NCBI GenBank assembly: GCA_947501615.1 | Contig: CANMWK010000014.1 | Location: 116,120-161,105, forward strand | From: an uncultured Tenacibaculum sp. | Lineage (GTDB): Bacteria; Bacteroidota; Bacteroidia; Flavobacteriales; Flavobacteriaceae | Direction of reading: 5' to 3' | DNA length: 44,986 nt | Part shown: piece after piece, positions 9,376 to 17,931 of the stretch | Layout: each line of letters starts with the position of its first letter | Numbering within the stretch: position 1 is the stretch's first letter | The notes under the pieces: model-generated | The model's database searches: none | What the model was told of the DNA's origin: nothing | The model's input: only the letters and a program-made list of their open reading frames with translations | Translations under genes and position numbers: made by a program

Positions 9376-10281
9376 ATGAGTTATCAATTAGAATTTAGAC
9401 ATATCAAATATTTTTTGGCAGTTGCTGAAGATCTTCACTTTAGAAAAGCTGCAGAACGCTTGTTTATTTCTCAACCTGGGTTAAGCAGACAAATCAAGCA
9501 AATGGAAGATGATTTAGGAATTCAATTGTTTGTTCGTAATAATAGAAAAGTAACGCTAACTTCAGTAGGAATTTATTTACAACGAGAATTTACACAACAC
9601 CTAACAAACATCGATAATAGTTTAAAATATGCAAAACTATTACAAGATGGTAAATTAGGTGAATTAAGATTTGGTTATGTAGGTTCTGCTATGCAACGTA
9701 TTATTCCTGATATTTTAGTTCGATTTAAAGAAATACTTTCTGATGTGAAATTTGGTTTTAAAGAAATGGACAATCAGAAGCAAATTGAACATTTGCTTTC
9801 TCAGGAAATAGATATTGGTTTTGTACGATTGGATCGTGTTCCTAGAGATATTGCAATTACGCCAATTTTAAAAGAACCCTTTTGTTTAGTATTACCAAAA
9901 GAACATGCTATACATGAATCTAATTATAAAAATTTATCACAACTAAAAGATGAATCTTTTATTCTATTTGATCCATCTTACAGTCCTTCTTATTACGAAA
10001 AAGTTTTACAAATATTTGATGAAAGTGGTTTTACCCCCATCGTATCACACAATACAATTCATGCAGCTTCCATCTATAAATTAGTTGAAAACGGATTTGG
10101 TTTATCTATTGTTCCTAAATCATTGCAACAAGGTTACGATTCTAATGTGAAATTTATTGAATTAACAGAAATATCTCAACGCACAACCTTATCAATTGTT
10201 TGGAATAAAAAAAATAGAAATCCGATATTACATTTATTAATAAACGAAATAGCAGTAGAGTCATTTATTAATAACGAATAA
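9376..10281 (+). CDS. LysR-family transcriptional regulator
   Basis: The 301-aa product has an N-terminal winged helix-turn-helix (LEFRHIKYFLAVAEDLHFRKAAERLFISQPGLSRQI, residues ~5-40) and a LysR substrate-binding domain of two alpha/beta lobes (~90-295). LysR proteins usually act as tetramers and sense a small co-inducer. Divergent placement next to hutH suggests it responds to histidine or urocanate and controls hutH-hutU; that is inference, as no ligand residues can be read off. Confidence 0.9.
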   Translation: MSYQLEFRHIKYFLAVAEDLHFRKAAERLFISQPGLSRQIKQMEDDLGIQLFVRNNRKVTLTSVGIYLQREFTQHLTNIDNSLKYAKLLQDGKLGELRFGYVGSAMQRIIPDILVRFKEILSDVKFGFKEMDNQKQIEHLLSQEIDIGFVRLDRVPRDIAITPILKEPFCLVLPKEHAIHESNYKNLSQLKDESFILFDPSYSPSYYEKVLQIFDESGFTPIVSHNTIHAASIYKLVENGFGLSIVPKSLQQGYDSNVKFIELTEISQRTTLSIVWNKKNRNPILHLLINEIAVESFINNE

Positions 10282-10288
10282 AAATTAC

Positions 10289-11098
10289 ATGAAAACTTTA
10301 AACTTTTATTCTGAACATCAATTAAATCATAAATCTAGATTTGTCAATAAAATATGGGTTTTAGATAACTATTCCGAAAAAAAAGCAATTGAGAATCTTA
10401 ATATTTTACCTAATGGCTGTTTTAATTTTGCTTTACTCATAGGTAAAGGAGCTACAGCCTATTTTAAAAAAAATATTTTTAATTTTAATGAAGGAATATA
10501 TCTTTGTTCGCAACTTACAGAAGTTATAAATCTTACACTTTTAGAAAACTCAAAAATAATTTTAATTCAACTACATCCTTGGTATTTTTCCTATTATCAA
10601 AATATAAATTTTAATAATTTTATTGATCTTATTTCTGAAAGCCATACAAACGATCGAATATTTAATAATAACATCAATCTTAAATCTTCTAATATTTTGC
10701 AAGAAGTAATTCAAACCGTAGAAAAACATTCTTTAAAACTTGAAAAAGACAACCCTAAGCAGAATATGATTGAAGAAATATGTAATACTATTATTTTAAA
10801 TTCTGGTGAACTTAAAGTTTCTCAGGTTTTAAATAATTATGATTGTTCAAAACGTTGGATCCAAGCTAAATTTAAAAAAACTACAGGATTAACAATTAAA
10901 AAACTCTGCAAAATAATTCAATTTAGAAACTCTATAAACAACATAACTTTCAACAATTTACAGAACTCTTTAACATCTATTAGTTATTTATCTGGATACA
11001 ACGATCAATCCCATTTTATTAAAAACTTTAAACAATATTCTAAAATAGCTCCAAGCAAATTTAATCCAGACAATTACATCTTATCACACATAGAATAG
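10289..11098 (+). CDS. AraC-type transcriptional regulator
   Basis: The 269-aa product carries a C-terminal AraC-type double helix-turn-helix (residues ~175-260; SKRWIQAKFKKTTGLTIKKL and later SISYLSGYNDQSHFIKNFKQY, with the usual second-helix pattern GYxDQSHF). The N-terminal ~150 residues resemble the cupin-like sensory domain of Bacteroidota AraC proteins (PNGCFNFALLIG). Targets are unknown. The start is 7 bases after the LysR stop. Base composition is more AT-rich than the LysR gene. Confidence 0.8.
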   Translation: MKTLNFYSEHQLNHKSRFVNKIWVLDNYSEKKAIENLNILPNGCFNFALLIGKGATAYFKKNIFNFNEGIYLCSQLTEVINLTLLENSKIILIQLHPWYFSYYQNINFNNFIDLISESHTNDRIFNNNINLKSSNILQEVIQTVEKHSLKLEKDNPKQNMIEEICNTIILNSGELKVSQVLNNYDCSKRWIQAKFKKTTGLTIKKLCKIIQFRNSINNITFNNLQNSLTSISYLSGYNDQSHFIKNFKQYSKIAPSKFNPDNYILSHIE

Positions 11099-11159
11099 TT
11101 CGTTTTTTTACAATTTTAAAAAAACTTTATTATTCTATTTTTGCTCAAATTTTTATAGT

Positions 11160-12641
11160 ATGAATACATCATTTGAATTCCGAAACTACTACCTTTTCTA
11201 TCTTTTATTATGCTTGAATATATTACTTTCTTGTAATTCTAAAATAGAATCTAAAAAACAAATAAAAAACAACGTAGGTAACCTAACTCCAAAAGAAAAA
11301 ATCACCAATAATTTAACTCCATACTATTATTTAGAAGATCAAACTCCAATTACCACTGTAGAAGAAGTAATGGAAAAAAACAATATTACTGGTGCAAGAA
11401 TTATTTTTGTTGATAGCAGTAAAATTAGTTGGAGTGAAAATTACGGTCATGCTAACATAAAAGATATGATAAAAGTTAGCAATAACACTCTATTCAGTGG
11501 TGCTTCTTTGAGTAAACCAATTACTACAGTAACAGCTTTAATGTTAGTTGAAAAAGGAATTTTAAGTTTAGATGATGATATCAATAAGATTTTGAAGCGC
11601 TGGAAAATTCCTGAAAATAATTTCACAAAGAATAACAAAGTTACACTTAGAAGTTTAATTGGCCATAGATCTGGATTAAATCGTTCGTTTTGGATGAGTT
11701 ACTCCCCAAATGAAAAGCTTTATACAAATGCCGAAATTTTAAATCAAAAAGATCCTAAACAACCAAGGACAAAAATGATAAATATTCCAAATACTTCTTA
11801 TAAATACTCAAACCCTGGCTACCAAGTCATTGAACTATTAATTGAAGATGCTACTGGAATTCCTTTTGAAAAAGTCGTTGACTCTTTAATTTTTAAACCT
11901 TGCGGCATGAAAAACAGTACTTTTTCGCAACCTATTCCTAAAAACTTAATAAAACAAAAAGCTACTGGATACTCAAAAAATAAAATGCCATACCCATATC
12001 AAATATACCCATTTAAAGGCGCTGGAGGTATATGGACTACCCCTGATGATTTAGGTTTATTTTTAATTACCTTGTTCAACGACCATGTAAAAGGTAAACA
12101 AATTTTACTGTCTCAAAAAATGACTAATCAAATATTCAATCAGGGAGGAAAAATGGATAAATTAGGGTTTACGCTCTGGAATGGAGATGAAGATATTATA
12201 TTTAGACATACAGGAAGCAATATCGGATTCAATTGCTTTATGCTTGGTTCAATAAAAAAACAACAAGCTGTTGTTTTAATGACAAATTCTGATAATGCTC
12301 AAAAACTTCAAGATTATATACAAAGAGCCGTGCCAGACGCGTACGATTGGGCTTATTTGAAATCAAAATCCTATATCAAATCCTCTGTTAATCTGAACAA
12401 TTTCACTAAATACTTCAGGCAATATAATTGGGAAAATAATTATGTTTTACTATCAAAAGAAAATAATTCTGCATTTATAAACATAAATAATGAACGCTTT
12501 AAGCTTATCCCTGTAGGAAAAAGAACTTTATTATTGAAAGAAAAACCATTACTAATTAAATTCCCTAAAAAAGAAAATAATAAAGAATTAATTATTTATA
12601 AGTCGAATGGAGATTATTCGGTAGCTTACCCAATATTGTAA
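11160..12641 (+). CDS. serine hydrolase, beta-lactamase/class C fold, lipoprotein
   Basis: A lipoprotein signal (LLLCLNILLSCNS) is followed by a penicillin-binding/class C beta-lactamase-like domain. All three active-site motifs are visible: SLSK in SGASLSKPIT (SxxK), YSN in YKYSNPGY, and HTG in FRHTGSN. Such proteins are periplasmic or surface esterases, DD-peptidases or D-aminopeptidases; true beta-lactamase activity cannot be claimed. The C-terminal ~100 residues are an additional domain. Neighbouring genes include a VanY-type carboxypeptidase, which fits a cell-wall theme. Confidence 0.88.
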   Translation: MNTSFEFRNYYLFYLLLCLNILLSCNSKIESKKQIKNNVGNLTPKEKITNNLTPYYYLEDQTPITTVEEVMEKNNITGARIIFVDSSKISWSENYGHANIKDMIKVSNNTLFSGASLSKPITTVTALMLVEKGILSLDDDINKILKRWKIPENNFTKNNKVTLRSLIGHRSGLNRSFWMSYSPNEKLYTNAEILNQKDPKQPRTKMINIPNTSYKYSNPGYQVIELLIEDATGIPFEKVVDSLIFKPCGMKNSTFSQPIPKNLIKQKATGYSKNKMPYPYQIYPFKGAGGIWTTPDDLGLFLITLFNDHVKGKQILLSQKMTNQIFNQGGKMDKLGFTLWNGDEDIIFRHTGSNIGFNCFMLGSIKKQQAVVLMTNSDNAQKLQDYIQRAVPDAYDWAYLKSKSYIKSSVNLNNFTKYFRQYNWENNYVLLSKENNSAFININNERFKLIPVGKRTLLLKEKPLLIKFPKKENNKELIIYKSNGDYSVAYPIL

Positions 12642-12656
12642 ATTTAGAAAACTGAT

Positions 12657-12980
12657 TTGATTATAATCTCTAAATACATCGTTCCTAAAGGTTTCACGGG
12701 TATTACTTTATATCCGTTTATTTTTCTTAAAAACTCTTCGATTAAAAATGATAACATCACCATTAATCATGAGAGAATTCATTTACGTCAACAAATAGAA
12801 ATGCTCATTATTCCCTTCTATATTTTCTATGGATTTGAATGGTTTTTTAAATTTTTAAAATATAAAAATAGTTATCTTGCTTATCGAAATTTAAGCTTTG
12901 AGCGAGAAGCTTACACATTTGAAACAGACATCAATTATTTAAAAAACAGGAAGTTTTGGGCATTTATAAAACATCTATAA
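12657..12980 (+). CDS. short HExxH protein of unknown function
   Basis: This 107-aa frame begins with TTG. It contains HERIHLRQQIE (HExxH zinc motif) followed by a hydrophobic stretch (MLIIPFYIFYGFEWFF) and a conserved-looking ending (RNLSFEREAY). It looks like the compact HExxH proteins found beside housekeeping genes in flavobacteria; protease activity is not shown. It lies 15 bases after the serine hydrolase and overlaps the start of the next gene by 25 bases, so translational coupling is likely. Confidence 0.65.
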   Translation: MIIISKYIVPKGFTGITLYPFIFLKNSSIKNDNITINHERIHLRQQIEMLIIPFYIFYGFEWFFKFLKYKNSYLAYRNLSFEREAYTFETDINYLKNRKFWAFIKHL

Positions 12981-13756
12981 AATTTTTATCAATATTATTT
13001 TTAAGCATTTTCTTTAACTGTAAAACTGAAAAGAAAATACAAAAAGAAGAAGTTATCGAAATAGCTGAAGTAGCTATCATTAAAAAAGATACTACACCAA
13101 AATACCCTGAGTATTTAACAAAAGAATACGTCTTAGGAAAATTTGATTATAAGAAACATCCTGACTTTGGTAAAATCCCGAAGGATTTATCTTCTAGCGA
13201 AATGTATTTACGAAAAGAAGTATTAGAACAATTTCTTAATATGGTAAATGCCGCAAAAGAAGAAGGTATTAAATTAAAAGCGGTTTCGGCAACTCGAAAT
13301 TTTCCACACCAAAAAAGAATTTGGGATTATAAATGGACTGATAAGTACAAAAAATATCCTGAAGACAAACGCGCTTTAAAAATTTTAGAATACAGTTCTA
13401 TGCCAGGAACTTCAAGACATCACTGGGGAACTGATGTTGATATTAATGATTTAGAAGATGACTATTTTTTACAAGGAAAAGGTAAAAAAGAATATGAATG
13501 GTTAATGAAACACGCAAACAGTTTTGGTTTCTACTTAGTTTATACGTCAAAAGATAATGGAAGAACTGGATATAACGAAGAAAAATGGCACTGGTCTTAT
13601 GCTCCATTATCTTCAATTTACTTAGAATTCTACAACCAAAACATTACACATCAAGATATTACAGGATTTCAAGGTTCAAAATTTGCAAAAGACATTGACA
13701 TGATTAGCAATTATGTAAATGGAATTAACCCAAAAATATTAAATCATAAACCCTAA
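12956..13756 (+). CDS. VanY-type D,D-carboxypeptidase (M15), lipoprotein
   Basis: The 266-aa product probably trims the terminal D-Ala from peptidoglycan stems. The zinc-ligand motifs of family M15B are visible: SRHHWGTDVDIND (HxxxxxxD type) and EKWHWSY. A lipobox (FFNC) follows the hydrophobic signal. The start is TTG at 12956, inside the preceding gene; no ATG lies between it and the signal sequence. Expected in the periplasm or outer membrane. Confidence 0.85.
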   Translation: MGIYKTSIKFLSILFLSIFFNCKTEKKIQKEEVIEIAEVAIIKKDTTPKYPEYLTKEYVLGKFDYKKHPDFGKIPKDLSSSEMYLRKEVLEQFLNMVNAAKEEGIKLKAVSATRNFPHQKRIWDYKWTDKYKKYPEDKRALKILEYSSMPGTSRHHWGTDVDINDLEDDYFLQGKGKKEYEWLMKHANSFGFYLVYTSKDNGRTGYNEEKWHWSYAPLSSIYLEFYNQNITHQDITGFQGSKFAKDIDMISNYVNGINPKILNHKP

Positions 13757-13830
13757 GCTTTTCTTAAACATTACTTGATTTTTTTGAGATTTTCGTAAAT
13801 TGCAACTCAAAACAAGAACTAAATTTACGA

Positions 13831-16800
13831 ATGGAACAAATAGCTCCTTATAAACCCCAACATAAAGTAAGAATTGTAACCGCTGCTTCATTATTTGACG
13901 GTCATGATGCTGCTATAAATATAATGCGTAGAATTATCCAATCAACCGGCGTAGAGGTCATTCACTTAGGTCATGACAGAAGTGTTGAAGAGGTGGTAAA
14001 TTGTGCCATTCAAGAAGATGCTAATGCAATTGCTATGACTTCTTACCAAGGTGGTCATAACGAATATTTTAAATACATGTATGACTTGCTTAAAGAAAAA
14101 GGAGCAGGTCATATCAAAATTTTTGGTGGTGGTGGTGGAGTAATTCTTCCTGAAGAAATTAAGGAATTAATGGATTACGGAATTACGCGTATTTATTCTC
14201 CTGACGATGGTCGTGAAATGGGATTACAAGGTATGATTAACGATCTTGTGCAACAATCTGAAAGCCCATCCCTAGCCCTTCCCGAAGGGAAGGGAACTAA
14301 AACTTTTAAAGTTTGTAATGAAGATGCTTCAGAATTAATGAAATTAGGTACTAAAAAAGTTTTTGAAAATTTAAAAAATAAAAATGTTAATACCATTGCA
14401 AGACTTATTTCTCTTGCAGAAAACAATCATCAAGCTTTTGATGAACTATTTACAAATTATTTCTCCCCTCCTTCGGAGGGGTCGGGGGAGGCTCCAGTAT
14501 TAGGTATCACAGGAACTGGTGGGGCTGGAAAATCGAGTTTAGTAGATGAATTAGTTCGTCGTTTCTTAATTGATTTTCCTGAGAAAACTATCGGTTTAAT
14601 TTCTGTTGATCCATCTAAAAGAAAAACTGGTGGAGCTTTATTAGGTGACCGTATTCGTATGAACGCTATTAATAACGAACGTGTGTATATGCGTTCTTTA
14701 GCAACACGCCAGTCTAATTTAGCGTTATCTAAATATGTAAATGAAGCAGTTGAAGTTTTAAAAGCTGCTGAATTTGATTTAATTATTTTGGAAACTTCTG
14801 GTATCGGACAATCTGATACTGAAATTATAGAACATTCTGATGCTTCTTTATATGTTATGACTCCTGAATTTGGAGCTGCAACTCAGTTAGAGAAAATTGA
14901 TATGCTTGATTTTGCCGATTTAGTTGCGATTAACAAATTTGATAAAAGAGGTGCATTAGATGCATTACGCGATGTTAAGAAACAATACATGCGTAATAAT
15001 AATCTTTGGGATGTACACATGGATGATATGCCTGTGTATGGAACTATTGCTTCTCAATTCAACGATCCTGGAATGAACTCGCTATACAAAGCGATTATGG
15101 ATAAAGTTGTTGAAAAAACAGGAGCTGATTTAAAATCTACTTTTGAAATTACTAAAGAAATGTCTGAAAAGATATTTGTAATTCCACCAGCTAGAACACG
15201 TTACTTATCTGAAATTGCAGAAAGTAATAGAGCTTACGATAAGAAAGTGGATGACCAAGAAAAGGTTGCTCAGCAATTGTATGGAATTTATCAAACTATT
15301 TTATCCGTTGCTTCGACTAAGCTCAGCAACCATAAGACTAAGCTCAGCAACCAAAATGCTTTTTTAACTAAAAATGGATTAGATCAGGATGAGATTCTGT
15401 CTCTCGACTTCGCTCGAGATGACGAAGGTTTTTTAAAATTACTTTTTGATCAATTTGATAAAGTAAAATTAAATCTTGATCCATATAATTGGGAAGTCAT
15501 TTTAAACTGGACTACTAAAGTTCAAAAATATAAAGATCCAATTTACACGTTTAAAGTACGTGATAAAGAAATAAAAATTGAAACGCACACAAAATCACTT
15601 TCTCATTCTGATATTCCAAAGGTAGCTTTACCTAAATATCAAGCTTGGGGTGATTTATTACGTTGGAATTTACAAGAAAATGTTCCAGGAGAATTCCCAT
15701 ATGCGTCTGGATTGTATCCTTTCAAAAGAACTGGTGAAGATCCAACACGAATGTTTGCTGGAGAAGGTGGACCAGAACGTACAAACAGACGTTTCCACTA
15801 CGTAAGTTTAGGAATGCCAGCAAAACGTTTATCTACTGCTTTTGACTCGGTAACCTTATACGGAAATGATCCTGGACATAGACCTGATATTTACGGAAAA
15901 ATTGGAAACGCTGGAGTATCTATTTGTTGTTTAGATGACGCTAAGAAACTATACTCTGGATTTGATTTAAGTCATGCTATGACTTCTGTATCGATGACTA
16001 TTAATGGTCCGGCTCCAATGTTATTAGGATTCTTCATGAATGCAGCAATTGATCAAAACTGTGAGAAATATATTAAAGAACACGGTTTAGAATCGAAAGT
16101 AGCAACAAAATTAAAAGAGTTATATGACAATAAAGGTATCGATAGACCAAAATACAACGGTGATTTACCAGAAGGAAATGATGGTTTAGGTTTATTACTT
16201 TTAGGTGTTACTGGAGATCAAGTTTTACCTGCAGACGTATATGCAGAAATCAAAGCGAATACATTAGCACAAGTTCGTGGTACAGTTCAAGCAGATATTT
16301 TAAAAGAAGATCAGGCTCAAAATACTTGTATTTTCTCTACGGAATTTGCATTACGTTTAATGGGAGATGTTCAAGAATATTTTATTGAGAAAAACGTACG
16401 TAACTTCTACTCTGTTTCTATTTCTGGATATCATATTGCTGAAGCTGGTGCAAATCCAATTACACAGTTAGCTTTAACTTTAGCTAACGGATTTACGTAT
16501 GTAGAGTATTATTTATCTAGAGGAATGGATATTAATAAGTTTGGACCAAACTTATCGTTCTTCTTCTCAAATGGTATCGATCCAGAATATGCTGTAATCG
16601 GACGTGTTGCTCGTAAGATTTGGGCTAAAGCATTAAAATATAAATACGGAGCAAATCCACGTGCACAAATGTTGAAGTACCATATTCAAACTTCTGGACG
16701 TTCTTTACACGCGCAGGAAATTGACTTCAACGATATTAGAACTACGTTACAAGCATTATATGCGATTTACGACAACTGTAACTCTTTACACACAAATGCT

Positions 16801-17376
16801 TATGATGAAGCGATTACTACACCTACAGAAGAAAGTGTACGTAGAGCCATGGCAATTCAATTAATTATCAACAAAGAATTAGGATTAGCTAAAAATGAAA
16901 ATCCGATTCAAGGTTCATTTATTATTGAAGAATTAACTGATTTAGTTGAAGAAGCTGTATTAACTGAATTTGATAGAATTACAGAACGTGGAGGAGTTTT
17001 AGGTGCGATGGAAACCATGTATCAACGTTCTAAAATTCAAGAAGAGAGCTTATATTACGAAACTTTAAAACACACAGGAGAATTTCCAATTATTGGTGTA
17101 AATACATTCTTGAGTTCTAAAGGTTCTCCAACAGTTACTCCACAAGAAGTTATTCGTGCAACTGAAGAAGAAAAATTATTCCAAATCAAAACAAAGGAAA
17201 ACTTAAATGAAGCCAATAAGCAAGAGGTACAAGATCAATTAAAGATTGTACAACAAGCTGCAATTCAAAACGAAAACATTTTTGAATGTTTAATGGAAGC
17301 TGCTAAAGTTTGTTCTTTAGGTCAGATTACTTCAGCATTATTTGAAGTTGGTGGGCAGTACAGACGAAATATGTAA
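13831..17376 (+). CDS. icmF: fused acyl-CoA mutase (IcmF-like: B12 domain, G-protein chaperone, mutase)
   Basis: The 1181-aa product combines three modules found as separate proteins elsewhere. Residues ~10-140 bind adenosylcobalamin (DGH at 23-25, DxH type). Residues ~210-480 form a MeaB/MeaI-like GTPase chaperone (P-loop GTGGAGKSS, NKFD). Residues ~620-1130 form the methylmalonyl-CoA mutase-type barrel (YPFKRTGEDPTRMFAGEG). The family isomerises isobutyryl-CoA/butyryl-CoA or related acyl-CoAs; the substrate cannot be fixed from sequence. Four short palindromic elements interrupt linker regions without breaking the frame; they make the protein longer than usual. Cytoplasmic. Confidence 0.85.
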   Translation: MEQIAPYKPQHKVRIVTAASLFDGHDAAINIMRRIIQSTGVEVIHLGHDRSVEEVVNCAIQEDANAIAMTSYQGGHNEYFKYMYDLLKEKGAGHIKIFGGGGGVILPEEIKELMDYGITRIYSPDDGREMGLQGMINDLVQQSESPSLALPEGKGTKTFKVCNEDASELMKLGTKKVFENLKNKNVNTIARLISLAENNHQAFDELFTNYFSPPSEGSGEAPVLGITGTGGAGKSSLVDELVRRFLIDFPEKTIGLISVDPSKRKTGGALLGDRIRMNAINNERVYMRSLATRQSNLALSKYVNEAVEVLKAAEFDLIILETSGIGQSDTEIIEHSDASLYVMTPEFGAATQLEKIDMLDFADLVAINKFDKRGALDALRDVKKQYMRNNNLWDVHMDDMPVYGTIASQFNDPGMNSLYKAIMDKVVEKTGADLKSTFEITKEMSEKIFVIPPARTRYLSEIAESNRAYDKKVDDQEKVAQQLYGIYQTILSVASTKLSNHKTKLSNQNAFLTKNGLDQDEILSLDFARDDEGFLKLLFDQFDKVKLNLDPYNWEVILNWTTKVQKYKDPIYTFKVRDKEIKIETHTKSLSHSDIPKVALPKYQAWGDLLRWNLQENVPGEFPYASGLYPFKRTGEDPTRMFAGEGGPERTNRRFHYVSLGMPAKRLSTAFDSVTLYGNDPGHRPDIYGKIGNAGVSICCLDDAKKLYSGFDLSHAMTSVSMTINGPAPMLLGFFMNAAIDQNCEKYIKEHGLESKVATKLKELYDNKGIDRPKYNGDLPEGNDGLGLLLLGVTGDQVLPADVYAEIKANTLAQVRGTVQADILKEDQAQNTCIFSTEFALRLMGDVQEYFIEKNVRNFYSVSISGYHIAEAGANPITQLALTLANGFTYVEYYLSRGMDINKFGPNLSFFFSNGIDPEYAVIGRVARKIWAKALKYKYGANPRAQMLKYHIQTSGRSLHAQEIDFNDIRTTLQALYAIYDNCNSLHTNAYDEAITTPTEESVRRAMAIQLIINKELGLAKNENPIQGSFIIEELTDLVEEAVLTEFDRITERGGVLGAMETMYQRSKIQEESLYYETLKHTGEFPIIGVNTFLSSKGSPTVTPQEVIRATEEEKLFQIKTKENLNEANKQEVQDQLKIVQQAAIQNENIFECLMEAAKVCSLGQITSALFEVGGQYRRNM
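14264..14296 (+). repeat. palindromic element in icmF, copy 1
   Basis: A GC-rich hairpin (CCCTTCCC, GAA, GGGAAGGG at 14276-14294) sits in frame between the B12 domain and the next module, encoding a low-complexity linker around SPSLALPEGKG. Its GC-rich composition contrasts sharply with the flanking coding DNA. It resembles intergenic palindromic repeats that have moved into a gene. Confidence 0.65.
14465..14491 (+). repeat. palindromic element in icmF, copy 2
   Basis: The hairpin CCCCTCC, TTC, GGAGGGG (14465-14481) plus a GTCGGGGGAGGC tail encodes SPPSEGSGEA in frame, directly before the G-protein P-loop domain. It is GC-rich like copy 1 and reads in the same register as a tolerated linker insert. 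Confidence 0.65.
15307..15352 (+). repeat. palindromic element in icmF, copy 3 (partly duplicated)
   Basis: GTTGCT at 15307-15312 pairs with AGCAAC at 15325-15330, and the unit GACTAAGCTCAGCAACC occurs twice in a row. It encodes the repeat TKLSNHKTKLSN in frame between the G-protein and mutase modules. The unit resembles short flavobacterial intergenic repeats. Confidence 0.6.
15381..15427 (+). repeat. palindromic element in icmF, copy 4
   Basis: The core CTCTCGACTTCGCTCGAGAT is a near-perfect hairpin (TCTCGA / TCGAGA) and encodes SLDFARDD in frame. It follows copy 3 after about 30 bases in the same linker. Together the two add roughly 35 residues before the mutase barrel. Confidence 0.65.
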
Positions 17377-17440
17377 TTAATTTTGAATTACGGATTACGA
17401 ATTGCCAATTAGGAATTATTATTTTTTTATCATGATATCA

Positions 17441-17476
17441 AATCCGTTAAGAAAGGAATACCTTTTTTAACGGATT
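17441..17476. terminator. bidirectional hairpin between icmF and the zinc-ribbon gene
   Basis: The inverted repeat AATCCGTTAA (17441-17450) / TTAACGGATT (17467-17476) lies between two converging genes. It is placed to end the zinc-ribbon transcript read leftward and icmF read rightward. T-runs are modest, so the terminator role is likely but not certain. Confidence 0.6.
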
Positions 17477-17860
17477 CTATTTCTCCATATAAGCTTGCCA
17501 TTTGATTAACACATATTTTTCAATATTTCTTTCCTTTCTTTTTATGAATCCGAATTCGTATACAAACAGATACACTTCTCCTTTTTTGTTTTTCCAGTAA
17601 TGTGTGAAAAAGTTAGGATTAAATCCTTTTTCTAATAACATAGAAGATCTTATTGTTGATTTTCCAGATGTATTATAATACTTAAGTAATTTCCTATTTA
17701 GCTTTAGCTGGTTATTTACTTTAGTATAAAAATTAGAAGGATTTAATTTTGATTGTTGATATTGATAGGAACTTTTACAATGTGCGTCACAAAACTTTTT
17801 ATCGGATCTTCCTTCCAATTCTTTGTTACAAGATAAACAATATCTTTTTTGATTTTCCAT
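17477..17860 (-). CDS. zinc-ribbon hypothetical protein
   Basis: The 127-aa product starts MENQKRYCLSCNKELEGRSD and shows the pattern CLSC...KKFCDAHCKSSYQ, a four-cysteine treble-clef/zinc-ribbon knuckle as seen in small Bacteroidota proteins with a conserved FCDxHCKxxYQ signature. The rest (KNKKGEVYLFVYEFGFI, IKWQAYM) is basic and aromatic. It may bind nucleic acid, but function is unknown. It diverges from the tyrosine recombinase with a 71-bp shared intergenic region containing a perfect 22-bp palindrome, so it could be coregulated. Confidence 0.72.
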   Translation of the reverse strand: MENQKRYCLSCNKELEGRSDKKFCDAHCKSSYQYQQSKLNPSNFYTKVNNQLKLNRKLLKYYNTSGKSTIRSSMLLEKGFNPNFFTHYWKNKKGEVYLFVYEFGFIKRKERNIEKYVLIKWQAYMEK

Positions 17861-17864
17861 AGCA

Positions 17865-17886
17865 GTATATTATTCGAATAATATAC
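17865..17886. promoter_or_regulatory. 22-bp perfect palindrome between zinc-ribbon and recombinase genes
   Basis: The sequence is a perfect dyad centred on TTCGAA with arms GTATATTATTC and its complement. It sits immediately upstream of the zinc-ribbon start codon and about 46 bases before the recombinase start. This is the size and symmetry expected of an operator for a dimeric repressor, but no regulator is identified. Chance formation is possible in AT-rich DNA, although the perfect 22-bp length argues against it. Confidence 0.5.
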
Positions 17887-17918
17887 GTATAATATTTAAC
17901 TACTAAAAAGTAGTCTTC

Positions 17919-17926
17919 TATTTTTG
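17919..17926 (+). promoter_or_regulatory. -7 box of the recombinase gene
   Basis: TATTTTTG matches TAnnTTTG and ends 5 bases before the recombinase ATG, so the transcript would start at or next to the start codon and be leaderless. A second small hairpin (CTACT / AGTAG, 17900-17913) lies in the spacer where a repressor could act. No clear -33 TTG is visible. Confidence 0.45.
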
Positions 17927-17931
17927 ATCGT

